NCBI GenBank assembly: GCA_900473175.1
Contig: UCKM01000016.1
Span: 1-64,000, forward strand
Length of the DNA stretch: 64,000 bases
Reading direction: 5' to 3'
DNA from: Hyphomicrobiales bacterium
GTDB taxonomy: Bacteria > Pseudomonadota > Alphaproteobacteria > Rhizobiales > Rhizobiaceae
The notes under the pieces were generated by a model. The model had not been told where the DNA came from, made no database searches, and worked only from the letters and a program-made list of their open reading frames with translations. Both the position numbers and the translations under genes were made by a program. Position 1 is the stretch's first letter; the number at the start of each line of letters is the position of its first letter. This document shows positions 8,473 through 17,880 of this stretch, one piece after another.

Positions 8473-9792
8473 CTATAGCCACCCCCCTGAAAATCCTGCA
8501 CGTCGCAATCCAGTAACAATAGGCTTGCATCGCCGCATGATGTTCCAGAGCAGGCCGCTCCGGTAATTTTCGATCATCAAGACCACGGGGCCTTGGTCGA
8601 TGCCAAAGTGATAGGGACTCACCCACCATCCCGTAGCATTGTCCTTAACGGCATATGTCAGGTTGAATGACGGTTTGAAACCGTAGAGGCGTCTCATACC
8701 AATATTCATGCGACCAAAATTGCGGACGGTCGGTACGACGATCTCCGGCGCGAACGGCAGCGAAGCCACGACGACCCAAGGCGCAACCGTGCCATCATCC
8801 GGGCCGAAGGGAGCGCCGCGGGCGTTGTAGTCGAAGAACTCCCGGTCGACACCATCTATTGTACGAGTGCCCCAACCGGGACCGTCACACGCTGTAAATC
8901 CCCAACAATGCTCGCCATAACCGGCAAACTGCATCGGGTTGTGAATGGCGTATTGTTGCTGAACATATGCTGCGTGGCAGCTGTTTTCAAAATAGTCGCT
9001 ATCATGCCGGCGCATGAACTCGTCCTGAATACCGCGAAAGTCGATCCACATATGCGACAGCTGATGTGTGAACAGAGGCCCGGAATAAAGCAGTTCGCGG
9101 CCATAGATATTTCTCCAGTCGTATGTTTCGGTGTAGGCCGCGAAGCTTTCGGGCGGTAATGGATGGGTGGGAGAACCAAGTCCGATGATGTAGAGCAGCA
9201 GGCCTTCGTCGTAGCCACGCCAACGATGAGGGATGAAGCCACCTTCCGGACGCCAGCCGTGCGTCAAGGTCGCGTCGCCATTCCTGGCCCAGTTCCAGTC
9301 CGCACGCTCGTAAAGCGCCATCGCAAGCTGGCGGATTTCCGCTTCGTCTGAGGTGTCCCGATCAAAGTAGGTGGCGACGGTCAGGGCCCCCGCAAACAGA
9401 AATGCCGAGTCGATCGTTGACAACTCGCACTGCCACACGCGGCGGCCTGTTTCGATGTCCAGAAAATGATAGAAAAAGCCCTTGTAGCCGGATGAGTCCG
9501 GTTCCGGTCCTTGTGGGCAGGACATCAGGTAACGCAGTCGCTTGCGGGTGATCTTTGCCGCAAAGTCGCGGATGATGATGCCGCGTTCGACCACGACCGG
9601 AAAGGTCGCCAGCGCCATGCCGATGGCGGCAATGCTTGCCGGGGCGTTCGGTTCAGTCTTGTCGCGAACCAGGCCATTGTCCGGGTTCGTACAGTGGAGG
9701 TAGTAGAGCAGGGTATTAAACTGCAGCCGTGCGAGGTCGTCGTCCGTTGGCAATCGATCCAGATCGGCGTCAGTGGACATCATTTCGGACAT
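8473..9792 (-). CDS. GH144-like glucanase (glucoamylase-domain protein, PF10091)
   Basis: A 439-residue protein resembling the DUF/‘putative glucoamylase’ domain found at the C-terminus of cyclic beta-1,2-glucan synthases and in GH144 endo-beta-1,2-glucanases. Supporting stretches are LQFNTLLYYLH near the N-terminus, YKGFFYHFLDIETG, STIDSAFLFAGAL, NWARNGDATLTHGW, YDEGLLLYIIGLGSPTHPL, and a late FDYNARGAPFG/DDGTVAPW segment. No signal peptide is seen, so a cytoplasmic role in glucan turnover is more likely than an exported one. The residues that would donate and accept protons were not assigned. Several ATGs lie at the N-terminus (9792, 9783, 9780) with no clear ribosome binding site. It follows phosphoketolase on the same strand. 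Confidence 0.82.
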   Translation of the reverse strand: MSEMMSTDADLDRLPTDDDLARLQFNTLLYYLHCTNPDNGLVRDKTEPNAPASIAAIGMALATFPVVVERGIIIRDFAAKITRKRLRYLMSCPQGPEPDSSGYKGFFYHFLDIETGRRVWQCELSTIDSAFLFAGALTVATYFDRDTSDEAEIRQLAMALYERADWNWARNGDATLTHGWRPEGGFIPHRWRGYDEGLLLYIIGLGSPTHPLPPESFAAYTETYDWRNIYGRELLYSGPLFTHQLSHMWIDFRGIQDEFMRRHDSDYFENSCHAAYVQQQYAIHNPMQFAGYGEHCWGFTACDGPGWGTRTIDGVDREFFDYNARGAPFGPDDGTVAPWVVVASLPFAPEIVVPTVRNFGRMNIGMRRLYGFKPSFNLTYAVKDNATGWWVSPYHFGIDQGPVVLMIENYRSGLLWNIMRRCKPIVTGLRRAGFSGGWL

Positions 9793-10039
9793 GATCGTTG
9801 ACCAATGACGAAGAAAATATGCTTGTGATGGTTGTTAGTAGGAGGAACGCCATCGTCCGTAGCAGCGGGGCGGCCATAAAACGTCATCGACTGGCCAACC
9901 CCTCCCAGTAGCTCCAAAATTTGACGGGTTACTCTAAACAAGGCGACGTCGGAGCTGACACACGTCACCTCCGGAACGCCGTCGTGCCGCTTCGCCTCGG
10001 GAGCCACAGGAACCTCCATTTTGCTGGGTTACGCTTTGC

Positions 10040-12499
10040 TCAGGTGTTGTCTCCCTCGGTCGAGGTTCCGGGCGACGTTGCCTTTCCACCTTTCAGACCC
10101 CATTTCCAGCCGCTTATTGCGGGCATGTCATCGCCATATCTCTCAATGTAATGCCGATGTTCCACCAGCATTTCGTGGATGGCCTGTTTGAAATAGGCGG
10201 CCCGAGCACCCAGCTGTGGCAGCCTATCAATGACGTCCTCGACCAGGTGGAAGCGGTCAATCTCGTTCAGGACCGCCATATCAAACGGCGTGGTCGTCGT
10301 TCCTTCTTCCTTGTAGCCGCGCACGTGCAGGTTACCGTGGTTCGTCCGTCGGTAGGTGAGCCGGTGGATGAGCCATGGATAGCCGTGGAAGGCAAAAATG
10401 ATTGGCTTGTCCTTGGTAAACAGGGCGTCAAAATCGGGATCCGACAACCCGTGGGGATGTTCCTTCGGCGGCTGCAGCTTCATGAGGTTCACCACATTGA
10501 TAACGCGGACTTTCAACTCAGGCAGGTGCTCCCGGATGAGGTCGACTGCGGCCAAGGTTTCAAGAGTGGGAACGTCGCCGCAACAGGCCATCACGACGTC
10601 AGGCTCGGTGCCCTTATCATTGCTTGCCCACTCCCAGATGCTGACGCCTTCGTTGCAGTGATTGATCGCTTGATCCATCGTGAGCCATTGTGGTGCAGGT
10701 TGCTTACCGGCGACGACGACGTTGACGTAGTTGCGGCTGCGCAAGCAGTGATCCGTCACCGATAGAAGTGTATTGGCGTCGGGCGGCAAATAGATCCGGA
10801 TAACGTCAGCCTTCTTGTTAGCCACATGGTCGAGGAAGCCCGGATCCTGGTGGCTGAAACCATTGTGGTCCTGCCGCCAAACATGTGAACTCAGAAAGTA
10901 GTTAAGGGAGGCGATTGGTCGTCGCCAGGGTATATGGTTGCACACCTTCAGCCACTTGGCGTGCTGGTTGAACATCGAATCGATGATATGGATGAAGGCT
11001 TCGTAACAGGAAAAGAAGCCATGCCGGCCGGTAAGCAAATAACCTTCCAACCAACCTTGGCATTGATGTTCGCTGAGCACCTCCATCACCCGGCCATCCG
11101 GTGACAGGTGATCATCCTCCGGATAGATCTCTGCTATGTAGCAGCGATTGGTGACCTCCAGCACATCCTGCCACCGATTTGAGTTGTTTTCATCAGGACT
11201 GAACAGGCGGAAGTTCTTGCTCTCCAGGTTCATCTTCATGACATCCCGGAGGAACTTGCCCATCACCCGCGGCGACTCGGTTACGGTTGCGCCTGGGCTG
11301 GGCACGGATACCGCATAATCGCGGAAGTCAGGCATCTTCAGGTCGCGTAACAGCAAACCGCCGTTCGCATGTGGGTTGTCGCTCATTCGACGATGTCCGG
11401 ACGGAGCGAGCGCGGCCAATTCGGCTTTGACTTGTCCGTTTTTGTCGAACAGTTCCTCGGGCCGATAACTCTTCATCCATTCCTGGAGAATGCTGATGTG
11501 CTCTGGTTTGTCCATGTCGCCCATGGGGACCTGGTGCGCGCGCCAATAACCTTCGCACTTCTTGCCATCTATCTCCGGCGGGCAGGTCCACCCCTTTGGC
11601 GTCCGGAAAACAATCATCGGCCAGGCAGGACGTTTCAAATTGCCCTTCGTGCGGGCATCCGACCAGATTTTCTGGATGTCCGAAACGGCCGTATCCAGTA
11701 CACCGGCCAATTGCTGGTGCACACTTTCCGGATCATTGCCCTCGACGAAGTATGGCTTGTACCCCATTCCCTCAAAGAACTTTTCCAGTTCTTCCTCGGG
11801 AATGCGTGCAAGGAAGCAAGGGTTGGCGATCTTGTAGCCATTCAGATGCAGGATTGGCAGTACGCATCCGTCGCGCGCCGGGTTCAGGAATTTGTTTCCG
11901 TGCCAGCCGGTTGCAAGCGGGCCTGTCTCGGCTTCGCCATCGCCGACAACGCACGCGACAATCAGGTCTGGATTATCGAACGCAGCTCCGTAGGCGTGGC
12001 TGAGGGCATAGCCCAACTCGCCGCCCTCGTGCATGCTGCCTGGCGTTTCTGGCGCAACGTGGCTGGGGATACCGCCGGGGAAGCTGAACTGCTTGAACAG
12101 CTTCCTCATACCTTCGACGTCTTGGCTGATATTGGGATAAAATTCGCTGTAGGTGCCTTCAAGATAGGCGTGTGCGACCAGGGAGGGTCCGCCGTGTCCG
12201 GGCCCAATAACATAGATCATATTGAGATCATCGCGTTTGATGATGCGATTGAGGTGGACGTAGAGCATGTTCAGACCTGGGGACGTACCCCAGTGGCCGA
12301 GCAGTCGCGGCTTTATGTGCTCGCGCTTTAAGGGCTCTTGAAGCAGTGGATTATCCAGAAGATAGATCTGACCCACGGACAGATAGTTCGAGGCACGCCA
12401 ATAGGCATCCATCAACTTCAATTCTTTGGCAGAAAGGGGGATCTTATTTGTTGAACTCTCGTCATTCGAGCGTTGAGCATTACTTGCAAGCGAAACCAT
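10040..12499 (-). CDS. xfp: Xylulose-5-phosphate/fructose-6-phosphate phosphoketolase
   Basis: Thiamine-diphosphate enzyme that splits xylulose 5-phosphate (and usually fructose 6-phosphate) with phosphate into acetyl phosphate plus glyceraldehyde 3-phosphate or erythrose 4-phosphate. Length (819 aa) is typical. Family stretches include [54 protein letters not shown], the ThDP-binding [22 protein letters not shown] and the C-terminal [20 protein letters not shown] lies five bases before the ATG at 12499. Acetate kinase at 16369 would convert the acetyl phosphate to acetate and ATP, so the two genes make a coherent shunt even though three elements lie between them. Confidence 0.97.
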   Translation of the reverse strand: MVSLASNAQRSNDESSTNKIPLSAKELKLMDAYWRASNYLSVGQIYLLDNPLLQEPLKREHIKPRLLGHWGTSPGLNMLYVHLNRIIKRDDLNMIYVIGPGHGGPSLVAHAYLEGTYSEFYPNISQDVEGMRKLFKQFSFPGGIPSHVAPETPGSMHEGGELGYALSHAYGAAFDNPDLIVACVVGDGEAETGPLATGWHGNKFLNPARDGCVLPILHLNGYKIANPCFLARIPEEELEKFFEGMGYKPYFVEGNDPESVHQQLAGVLDTAVSDIQKIWSDARTKGNLKRPAWPMIVFRTPKGWTCPPEIDGKKCEGYWRAHQVPMGDMDKPEHISILQEWMKSYRPEELFDKNGQVKAELAALAPSGHRRMSDNPHANGGLLLRDLKMPDFRDYAVSVPSPGATVTESPRVMGKFLRDVMKMNLESKNFRLFSPDENNSNRWQDVLEVTNRCYIAEIYPEDDHLSPDGRVMEVLSEHQCQGWLEGYLLTGRHGFFSCYEAFIHIIDSMFNQHAKWLKVCNHIPWRRPIASLNYFLSSHVWRQDHNGFSHQDPGFLDHVANKKADVIRIYLPPDANTLLSVTDHCLRSRNYVNVVVAGKQPAPQWLTMDQAINHCNEGVSIWEWASNDKGTEPDVVMACCGDVPTLETLAAVDLIREHLPELKVRVINVVNLMKLQPPKEHPHGLSDPDFDALFTKDKPIIFAFHGYPWLIHRLTYRRTNHGNLHVRGYKEEGTTTTPFDMAVLNEIDRFHLVEDVIDRLPQLGARAAYFKQAIHEMLVEHRHYIERYGDDMPAISGWKWGLKGGKATSPGTSTEGDNT

Positions 12500-12817
12500 T
12501 GGTGCCTCCCGTTGAGGACCCAGACCGTTTTGGGTCCTGTGGCTTACTGTTGATCTACGCTTTTGTTTTTTTTGAAATCTGGCCGGTAGTCAAAATTTCT
12601 ACCACGTATTTCACTGCCGGCCTTTAGGTGCTTTTACCGCGTCCGAAAACCCACGCAAACGCCCATACAATTGGCAGGTAGATACTATACACGATTAACG
12701 GGAATTCGTCGCGCCGGATGTCCGGCTCACAACGTGACTTTGGGTCTAGGTTCCGTACCCAATAACTGCTTGAGAGTTTGGGTGTCGTGATTCAAGGTTC
12801 TTGGGAGGACCTTGGCC

Positions 12818-13076
12818 ATGGCACGCTAGGATCTTTTCGGAAGTCGAGTGGCGGCTGATAGGGCCGCTGCTGCCTGACAAGCCACGCGGACTGGCGTGTC
12901 GATGACCGTGGCGCGATCTGCCGACCGCTATGCCCCTCTACACGACAGCCTACAATCGCTAAAATCGCTGGGCCAAGGCAGGGGTCTGGTTGCGGATTTT
13001 CGAGGCGTTGGCAGCAGGCTCGACGCATTCGCTGCATCTGATCGATTTTTCGATCATCCGCGCTCATGATGACAGG
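12818..13076 (+). pseudogene. IS5-family transposase remnant (OrfA, DUF4096-type)
   Basis: Read with frame changes and three stops, the plus strand encodes FSEVEWRLIGPLLPDKPRG, then PWRDLPT, NRWAKAGVWLRIFEALA and HSLHLIDFSIIRAHDD, in the order found in IS5-group (IS427-like) transposases. The segment that normally lies between the PRG and PWRDLP boxes is missing, so there is an internal deletion as well. No intact OrfB and no clear terminal inverted repeats were seen. The rest of the 12500-13192 gap holds nothing recognisable apart from the upstream regions of xfp and the downstream hydrolase. The relic marks past insertion at the edge of the G+C-rich MBL gene. Confidence 0.8.
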
Positions 13077-13192
13077 ACCCATACGGTGGTATGGCTCGCC
13101 CTTATCCCTCGACCCCAATTGATCGCGAACACGCCTCAACGTAGCGTCGTAGATGCCGTGTGTAAGGCGGCGGTCAGCAGGAGGAGGCAAAC

Positions 13193-14107
13193 ATGACCTT
13201 GGACAACACTTCACACTCCGGTAGACCGGGATCTGACGAGTTGGTTCCCTCGCGCTACGCGCTGAAGGTCGGCGAGATTGACGTAACGGTGATCAGCGAT
13301 GGGGTGATGCCAATACCAACACCGATTTTGGCCACCAACGCCGAACCGGCCGTCCGGGAGGCCTATCTGGACGACAAGTTCCTGCCGACGGACGTGCTCG
13401 ATTGGCCGCTGAACGTGGTCGTGGTGCGTAGCGGCGGCCGGATCATACTCGTCGATGCTGGGCTAGGGGTGGAGTTTCCGGACTTCCCGCGGGCCGGGCG
13501 GACGGTCCAGCGACTGGAGGCCGCCGGCATCGATCTTTCATCCGTGACCGACGTGGTGCTTACCCACATGCACATGGACCACGTTGGCGGGCTGCTCGTC
13601 GACGGGGTGAGAGACCGGCTGCGTCCGGACCTGCGGGTTCACCTGGCGGCGGCCGAGGCCGAGTTCTGGGAGTCGCCCGATTTCTCCCACACCGCCATGC
13701 CGCCGTCGGTGCCGGACGTGCTTCGGCGGTCGGCCACGCGGTTCCTGAACGAGTATCACAGCCAGCTGCAGCCGTTCGACAAGGAGTACGAGGTGGCACC
13801 GGGGGTGGTCGTCTCTCTCACCGGCGGCCACACCCCCGGGCACAGCGTGGTCCGCCTGGCGTCCGGCGGCGAGCGGCTGATGTTCGCCGGCGACGCCGTG
13901 TTCCAGATCGGGTTCGACCAGCCCGACTGGCACAACGGCTTCGAACACGACCCCGAGGAGGCGGCCCGCGTCCGGGTCGGTCTTTTGCGGGAGCTGGCGG
14001 CGACCCGCGCGCCGCTGGTGGCCAGCCACCTGCCGTTCCCGTGCGTCTGCCATGTGGCGGCCGCCGGCGACGTCTTTCGTTGGGTACCAATCGTCTGGGA
14101 CTACTGA
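13193..14107 (+). CDS. Metallo-beta-lactamase-fold hydrolase
   Basis: Zinc-dependent hydrolase of 304 residues in the MBL superfamily. The metal ligands are visible: THMHMDHVGG (HxHxDH), the His in GGHTPGHSVV, the Asp in MFAGDAVFQ and a late His in ASHLPFP. The overall pattern resembles lactonase/quorum-quenching and AttM-like members, but the substrate cannot be told. GGAGG lies a good distance before the ATG at 13193. Base composition is visibly richer in G+C than the neighbours and an IS relic lies directly upstream, both consistent with acquisition by transfer. It has no signal peptide. Confidence 0.9.
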   Translation: MTLDNTSHSGRPGSDELVPSRYALKVGEIDVTVISDGVMPIPTPILATNAEPAVREAYLDDKFLPTDVLDWPLNVVVVRSGGRIILVDAGLGVEFPDFPRAGRTVQRLEAAGIDLSSVTDVVLTHMHMDHVGGLLVDGVRDRLRPDLRVHLAAAEAEFWESPDFSHTAMPPSVPDVLRRSATRFLNEYHSQLQPFDKEYEVAPGVVVSLTGGHTPGHSVVRLASGGERLMFAGDAVFQIGFDQPDWHNGFEHDPEEAARVRVGLLRELAATRAPLVASHLPFPCVCHVAAAGDVFRWVPIVWDY

Positions 14108-14151
14108 CCGCTTGTTGGGTTAGGGCCGCACTTGGGCGCGTCCTCATAGTC

Positions 14152-15849
14152 TTAATGAGTCCATGCCCTAGACGGGTGGACCGCCCAAGTCCATTTGCCC
14201 TCCTGTTCGCACGTCAGAGTCGCGTCATAAAGGTCCTCGTACGCGCTGGTTCCGCCGACATTCAAATAGGCGATTGAGCACGCGGAAAGCTTTTGAAGGA
14301 TCTTTTGAAATTCTTCGGCGCCGAGCGTTGTGTTGAGCCGATCAAGGAAGACGAACCGTGGCCCAGAGAGAACAATACCGACCAATGCCAATAGCTGTTG
14401 CTCACGAAGCGAGAGTACCGCGTCCCAGTCCCTTTCTTTGTCCAGGCCACCCGCCTGGCCGACATCGAGATCGAATTCTCGCAAAAGGTGGAGAATCCGA
14501 TCATCCGACATCTCGTCCGCCTTGTCCGGGCGAACGAGGGTCTGACGCAAAGTGCCTGGCATCAGATAAGGCTGCTGGGGGAGAAACAGAATGGTGCGTT
14601 CGGGGCCAGGGCGAATGATGCGACCGCTACCTGCAGTCGGAATACGCGCTGCCGCCTTGAACAAGGCGGCACCTGCCGCCTGGTTGGGTCCAGTGATCAA
14701 CACGCGGGTTCCCACTCCGACAGATGCTGAAAAGTCCTTCAGCACAGTCCTGCCGTCCGATGACAGCAAGGTCAAGTGCTCGAAAGCCAGGTGGTCCTGT
14801 TCGACGATCTCGATGCCTGACGGCACCGCCGGTGCATGCGATTGTTCGAAAGCCTCAAGGAGGGAGCTGAGCCGGGCGACCACTGCGGCGAAGTTTGAAA
14901 TCGACTGGAATTGCGTGACAATCAACGAAAACGCACCCACAAGCAACGCGAAGGCCGCAGACGATTGGGTGATGACGCCGAATTCGACATCGCCTCTGAT
15001 GAAGGCGGGAGCGACGATCAGGGCGGGGATGATCTGGATCAGCCAGTTGTAGCCCGTGGTAAAGAAACCGACGTTTCTGTTGATGGCTGTGATCCGGCGA
15101 AAATTGCCGATCGCCTCATCCAAGCGCTGCAGCAGACGTGCATTCTGCTGCTCTTCACCGTTTGCCACCATGATGGCTTCAGCGCTCTCTCGAACCTGAA
15201 TGAGACCCGAGCGGAAGTTGGCCTCCTTGTCGAGTTGGTCGTAGTTCAGCTTGATGAGGGGGCGGCCGAGAGTAATTGTCAAATAGGAGCCGCAAGCGGC
15301 ATAGAAGACAGCGACGACAAACAGCAAGGGGCTGATTGACCATAGCACGCCTGAAAAGGCCAGAATTGTGAGAGCGCTGTTGAATACCATGAGGATAAAC
15401 GAGAGCGTGGTGATCGTGAAGGCACGCACGTCATCAGCGATCCGCTGATCGGGATTCGTGAGTTGTCCCGAAGAGCCCATGTGGAAATAGGTAGCATCGG
15501 CCAAATAAAGTTTGACTGCCCGCCGGGTAAGGAACTCCCTCCAGAGCAGCGCCAAACGCTCTTCAGTGAATCGCGCAATCACTGCGACAACGGTGGAGGC
15601 CGCGAAGACTCCAATGTAAAAGATCGCTTGCTGGATAAATTCCGCCGTTTTTCGGTCCGCGATAGCGGTCATGAAATTCCTGCCAACGTAGCTGTTGACG
15701 ACGTTCAGCGCATTGATTCCGCACAAGAGGAGGACCAAGCCTGCAAGCCTCCATCTCGCTTTGATGCCGGCCTCAGAAGACATAAAGATCTTGACCGAGC
15801 GTAGAAAGCGAACTGCTGTTATCTTGAGGGGAGTTTCGTGCTTGTCCAT
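14152..15849 (-). CDS. YddA/SbmA-like ABC half-transporter with degenerate ATPase domain
   Basis: A 565-residue fusion of a six-helix membrane domain (ABC_membrane_2 type; about residues 30-340, with VVNSYVGRNFMTAIADR and LTNPDQRIADDVRAF) and a nucleotide-binding domain. In functional relatives the P-loop reads GPNGSGKS; here it is GPNQAAGAALF, without the Lys-Ser pair. The signature motif is LSLREQQLLA instead of LSGGQ-type, and Walker B ends FLDRLN, with Arg in place of the catalytic Glu. The protein is therefore unlikely to hydrolyse ATP. GGAGGG precedes the ATG at 15849, and the frame is intact, arguing for a retained, non-classical function. Membrane orientation and substrate are unknown. 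Confidence 0.88.
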   Translation of the reverse strand: MDKHETPLKITAVRFLRSVKIFMSSEAGIKARWRLAGLVLLLCGINALNVVNSYVGRNFMTAIADRKTAEFIQQAIFYIGVFAASTVVAVIARFTEERLALLWREFLTRRAVKLYLADATYFHMGSSGQLTNPDQRIADDVRAFTITTLSFILMVFNSALTILAFSGVLWSISPLLFVVAVFYAACGSYLTITLGRPLIKLNYDQLDKEANFRSGLIQVRESAEAIMVANGEEQQNARLLQRLDEAIGNFRRITAINRNVGFFTTGYNWLIQIIPALIVAPAFIRGDVEFGVITQSSAAFALLVGAFSLIVTQFQSISNFAAVVARLSSLLEAFEQSHAPAVPSGIEIVEQDHLAFEHLTLLSSDGRTVLKDFSASVGVGTRVLITGPNQAAGAALFKAAARIPTAGSGRIIRPGPERTILFLPQQPYLMPGTLRQTLVRPDKADEMSDDRILHLLREFDLDVGQAGGLDKERDWDAVLSLREQQLLALVGIVLSGPRFVFLDRLNTTLGAEEFQKILQKLSACSIAYLNVGGTSAYEDLYDATLTCEQEGKWTWAVHPSRAWTH

Positions 15850-16368
15850 GACATTCCCTCCGCAGTTACAAGAATTAAGATTTTGTACCGTTTATTTATA
15901 AGACACGGCAGGACCGACAGCCTTTACAAGTGCATCAAATCCCTTTGTGCATTGTGCAAGTGGGAGTCGCTTCAGTATGCTAATGGTGGACTACACCCCA
16001 GCGAGGTGCCTAACTCCCAATGCCCGCCAGTCCGCTTACTCTGAGCAATTTGCGACCGGCAACAGCCACTTAAGTAGTAGAGTTAGCTGAGGTCGCCTTA
16101 TTACAATCGTTGGACCTTTTTTGAGCGGCGCCAAGTTATTAAGCAGTATTCGAGTTTAGCTTTTTTTCGTGACCATGACCACATTGGCAACGTGGGACTG
16201 CCGCATCCGGTCCGGAAAGGCGCGGTCGTTTGCGGCGATCGCCGCCGGTGGCCCTGCCGGTCGGATGCTTCATATGTTAAGAACAGTCTGCTGCTGATGG
16301 TGAATATTGAATGGCATGGTGTTTGCCGACCCGTGTCGTCGGATCGAGTCGACAGAGGAGGGTGATCA
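15850..16368. other. Intergenic region between ABC protein and acetate kinase
   Basis: About 520 bases between divergent genes. It must hold both promoters. Short frames exist on both strands but none has a ribosome binding site plus family-like sequence; a 44-residue minus-strand frame near 16139-16273 with a CQCGHGH cluster lacks a Shine-Dalgarno and was not called. I see no repeats or RNA structures of note. Confidence 0.4.
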
Positions 16369-17538
16369 ATGGACACAATTCTTGTCGTTAATGCAGGTTC
16401 GTCCAGCCTGAAATTCGAGTTGTTCGCCGTCGGTACCGCTCTTACGAGGCTGGTCAAAGGCCAATTGGAGAGTATTGGGACCACGCCACACTTTGCAGCC
16501 AAGAACGCAAAGGGCGAACAGGTTGTCAACCGGAGTTATTCGTCGGCGGGTGTTCCGGATCTCGCTTCAGCAATGCATCATGTCGGAGCGTGGTTACGGG
16601 ACCAACATGAGGGTCAGCTTGTCGCGATTGGCCATCGGGTCGTCCATGGCGGGCCGGATTACGCGCGCCCGGTGCGTGTTGATCAGCACGTCCTGGAGGA
16701 GCTTGAGCGATACGTACCGCTTGCGCCGCTTCACCAGCTCAACAACCTAGCTCCCATCCGGATGTTGCTGGAGCGCCAGCCGGGCATCCCGCAGATTGCC
16801 TGCTTTGATACGGCGTTTCATCGTGTGCACGACCCTCTAACGGATCACTACGCAATTCCCGCGCGGTATTTTGCCGAGGGGGTACGGCGATATGGCTTCC
16901 ATGGGCTGTCTTATGAATATGTGGCAGGTCGCCTTCGGGAGGTTGCGCCGGATATTGCCAGGGGACCTGTGATCGTTGCACATCTTGGCAACGGCGCTTC
17001 TATGTGTGCGTTGCGAGACGGGCAAAGCCTAGAGTGCACCTTTGGCTTTACCGCCCTTGATGGGTTGCCAATGGGGACGCGGTGCGGGCAGATTGATCCT
17101 GGGGTTCTGCTCTATCTTATCGAACAGGGCGGGATGACACCGTCTGAACTGCAGGACATGCTCTACAACGAGTCCGGGCTTAAAGGGTTGTCCGGTATCA
17201 GCAACGACGTGCGCGACCTTTTGGCGAGCGACGATGTCCGCGCCGCGCTGGCGCTCGACCATTTGGTCCATCGGATCAGTCTAAATGCAGGTGCGCTCGC
17301 TGCAGCGCTGGGTGGCCTCGAGGCGTTCGTGTTCACCGCTGGGATCGGCGAGAATTCGCCCATCATGCGCGAGCGGATTGCAAAAAAGCTTAAGTGGTTA
17401 GGGACGCAGTTGGACCCTGCGCGTAACGAAAGCGGCGAAATGCTTATCTCGACAGCCGATAGCCAGGTCGCTCTCTACGTGATTCCAACTGACGAAGAAT
17501 TGATGATCGCACAACATACGCTCGGTGTGATCACCTAA
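16369..17538 (+). CDS. ackA: Acetate kinase
   Basis: Interconverts acetyl phosphate + ADP and acetate + ATP. The 389-residue protein shows the whole family pattern: [11 protein letters not shown] at the N-terminus, [52 protein letters not shown] and [17 protein letters not shown] lies just upstream of the ATG at 16369. The obvious partner is phosphoketolase (10040-12499), whose product is acetyl phosphate; no phosphotransacetylase gene is adjacent. Together they give substrate-level ATP from pentose phosphates, useful when respiration is limited. Confidence 0.97.
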   Translation: MDTILVVNAGSSSLKFELFAVGTALTRLVKGQLESIGTTPHFAAKNAKGEQVVNRSYSSAGVPDLASAMHHVGAWLRDQHEGQLVAIGHRVVHGGPDYARPVRVDQHVLEELERYVPLAPLHQLNNLAPIRMLLERQPGIPQIACFDTAFHRVHDPLTDHYAIPARYFAEGVRRYGFHGLSYEYVAGRLREVAPDIARGPVIVAHLGNGASMCALRDGQSLECTFGFTALDGLPMGTRCGQIDPGVLLYLIEQGGMTPSELQDMLYNESGLKGLSGISNDVRDLLASDDVRAALALDHLVHRISLNAGALAAALGGLEAFVFTAGIGENSPIMRERIAKKLKWLGTQLDPARNESGEMLISTADSQVALYVIPTDEELMIAQHTLGVIT

Positions 17539-17680
17539 CGCAGTTCATCGCATTGACCGTAACGATTTATTCGTGTTGTCGAATATCCACGATTTCTTAT
17601 CGCACTGACCGATATCTCGACTCGTATGCCAGGGCACTAGCAAAAGCCGATATCCTCAGATCGGAATGGGGTACGCAGCC

Positions 17681-17827
17681 TCACGGCTTGGCGCCCACGC
17701 GGACGAGGCTTGCACCGGCGACCAGCCCGTTCGTTGGGTCGTACTTGACCCAATCCGTACATGGCGGATAGCCACCAGGGCATGTGTACCGTCGCCACAC
17801 GGGCGACCATCGGCACGCATAGGGCAT
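17681..17827 (-). CDS. Possible small Cys/Trp-rich peptide (48 aa)
   Basis: Within the 340-base gap between ackA and the second kinase gene the minus strand has a 48-residue frame starting MPYACRWSPVW, with CPGGYPPCTDWVKYD and ending LVRVGAKP. The Cys/Pro/Gly/Trp composition resembles small exported or metal-binding peptides and looks less random than overlapping frames, but there is no good ribosome binding site before the ATG and no signal peptide. It could be a fragment of a longer lost gene. Nothing else was seen in 17539-17880. Confidence 0.22.
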   Translation of the reverse strand: MPYACRWSPVWRRYTCPGGYPPCTDWVKYDPTNGLVAGASLVRVGAKP

Positions 17828-17880
17828 TTAAGAACCGGAGTTCGATCGACCCGCAAAGAGGACACCGCCAAAAACGGCGC

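Noticed and set aside
11369-12331. 320-codon open frame on the plus strand inside xfp
   Set aside because: It is antisense to a clear phosphoketolase, has no ribosome binding site and no family-like motif.
16369-17538. Phosphotransacetylase next to acetate kinase
   Set aside because: No gene with that family pattern lies nearby; acetyl phosphate is instead supplied by phosphoketolase.
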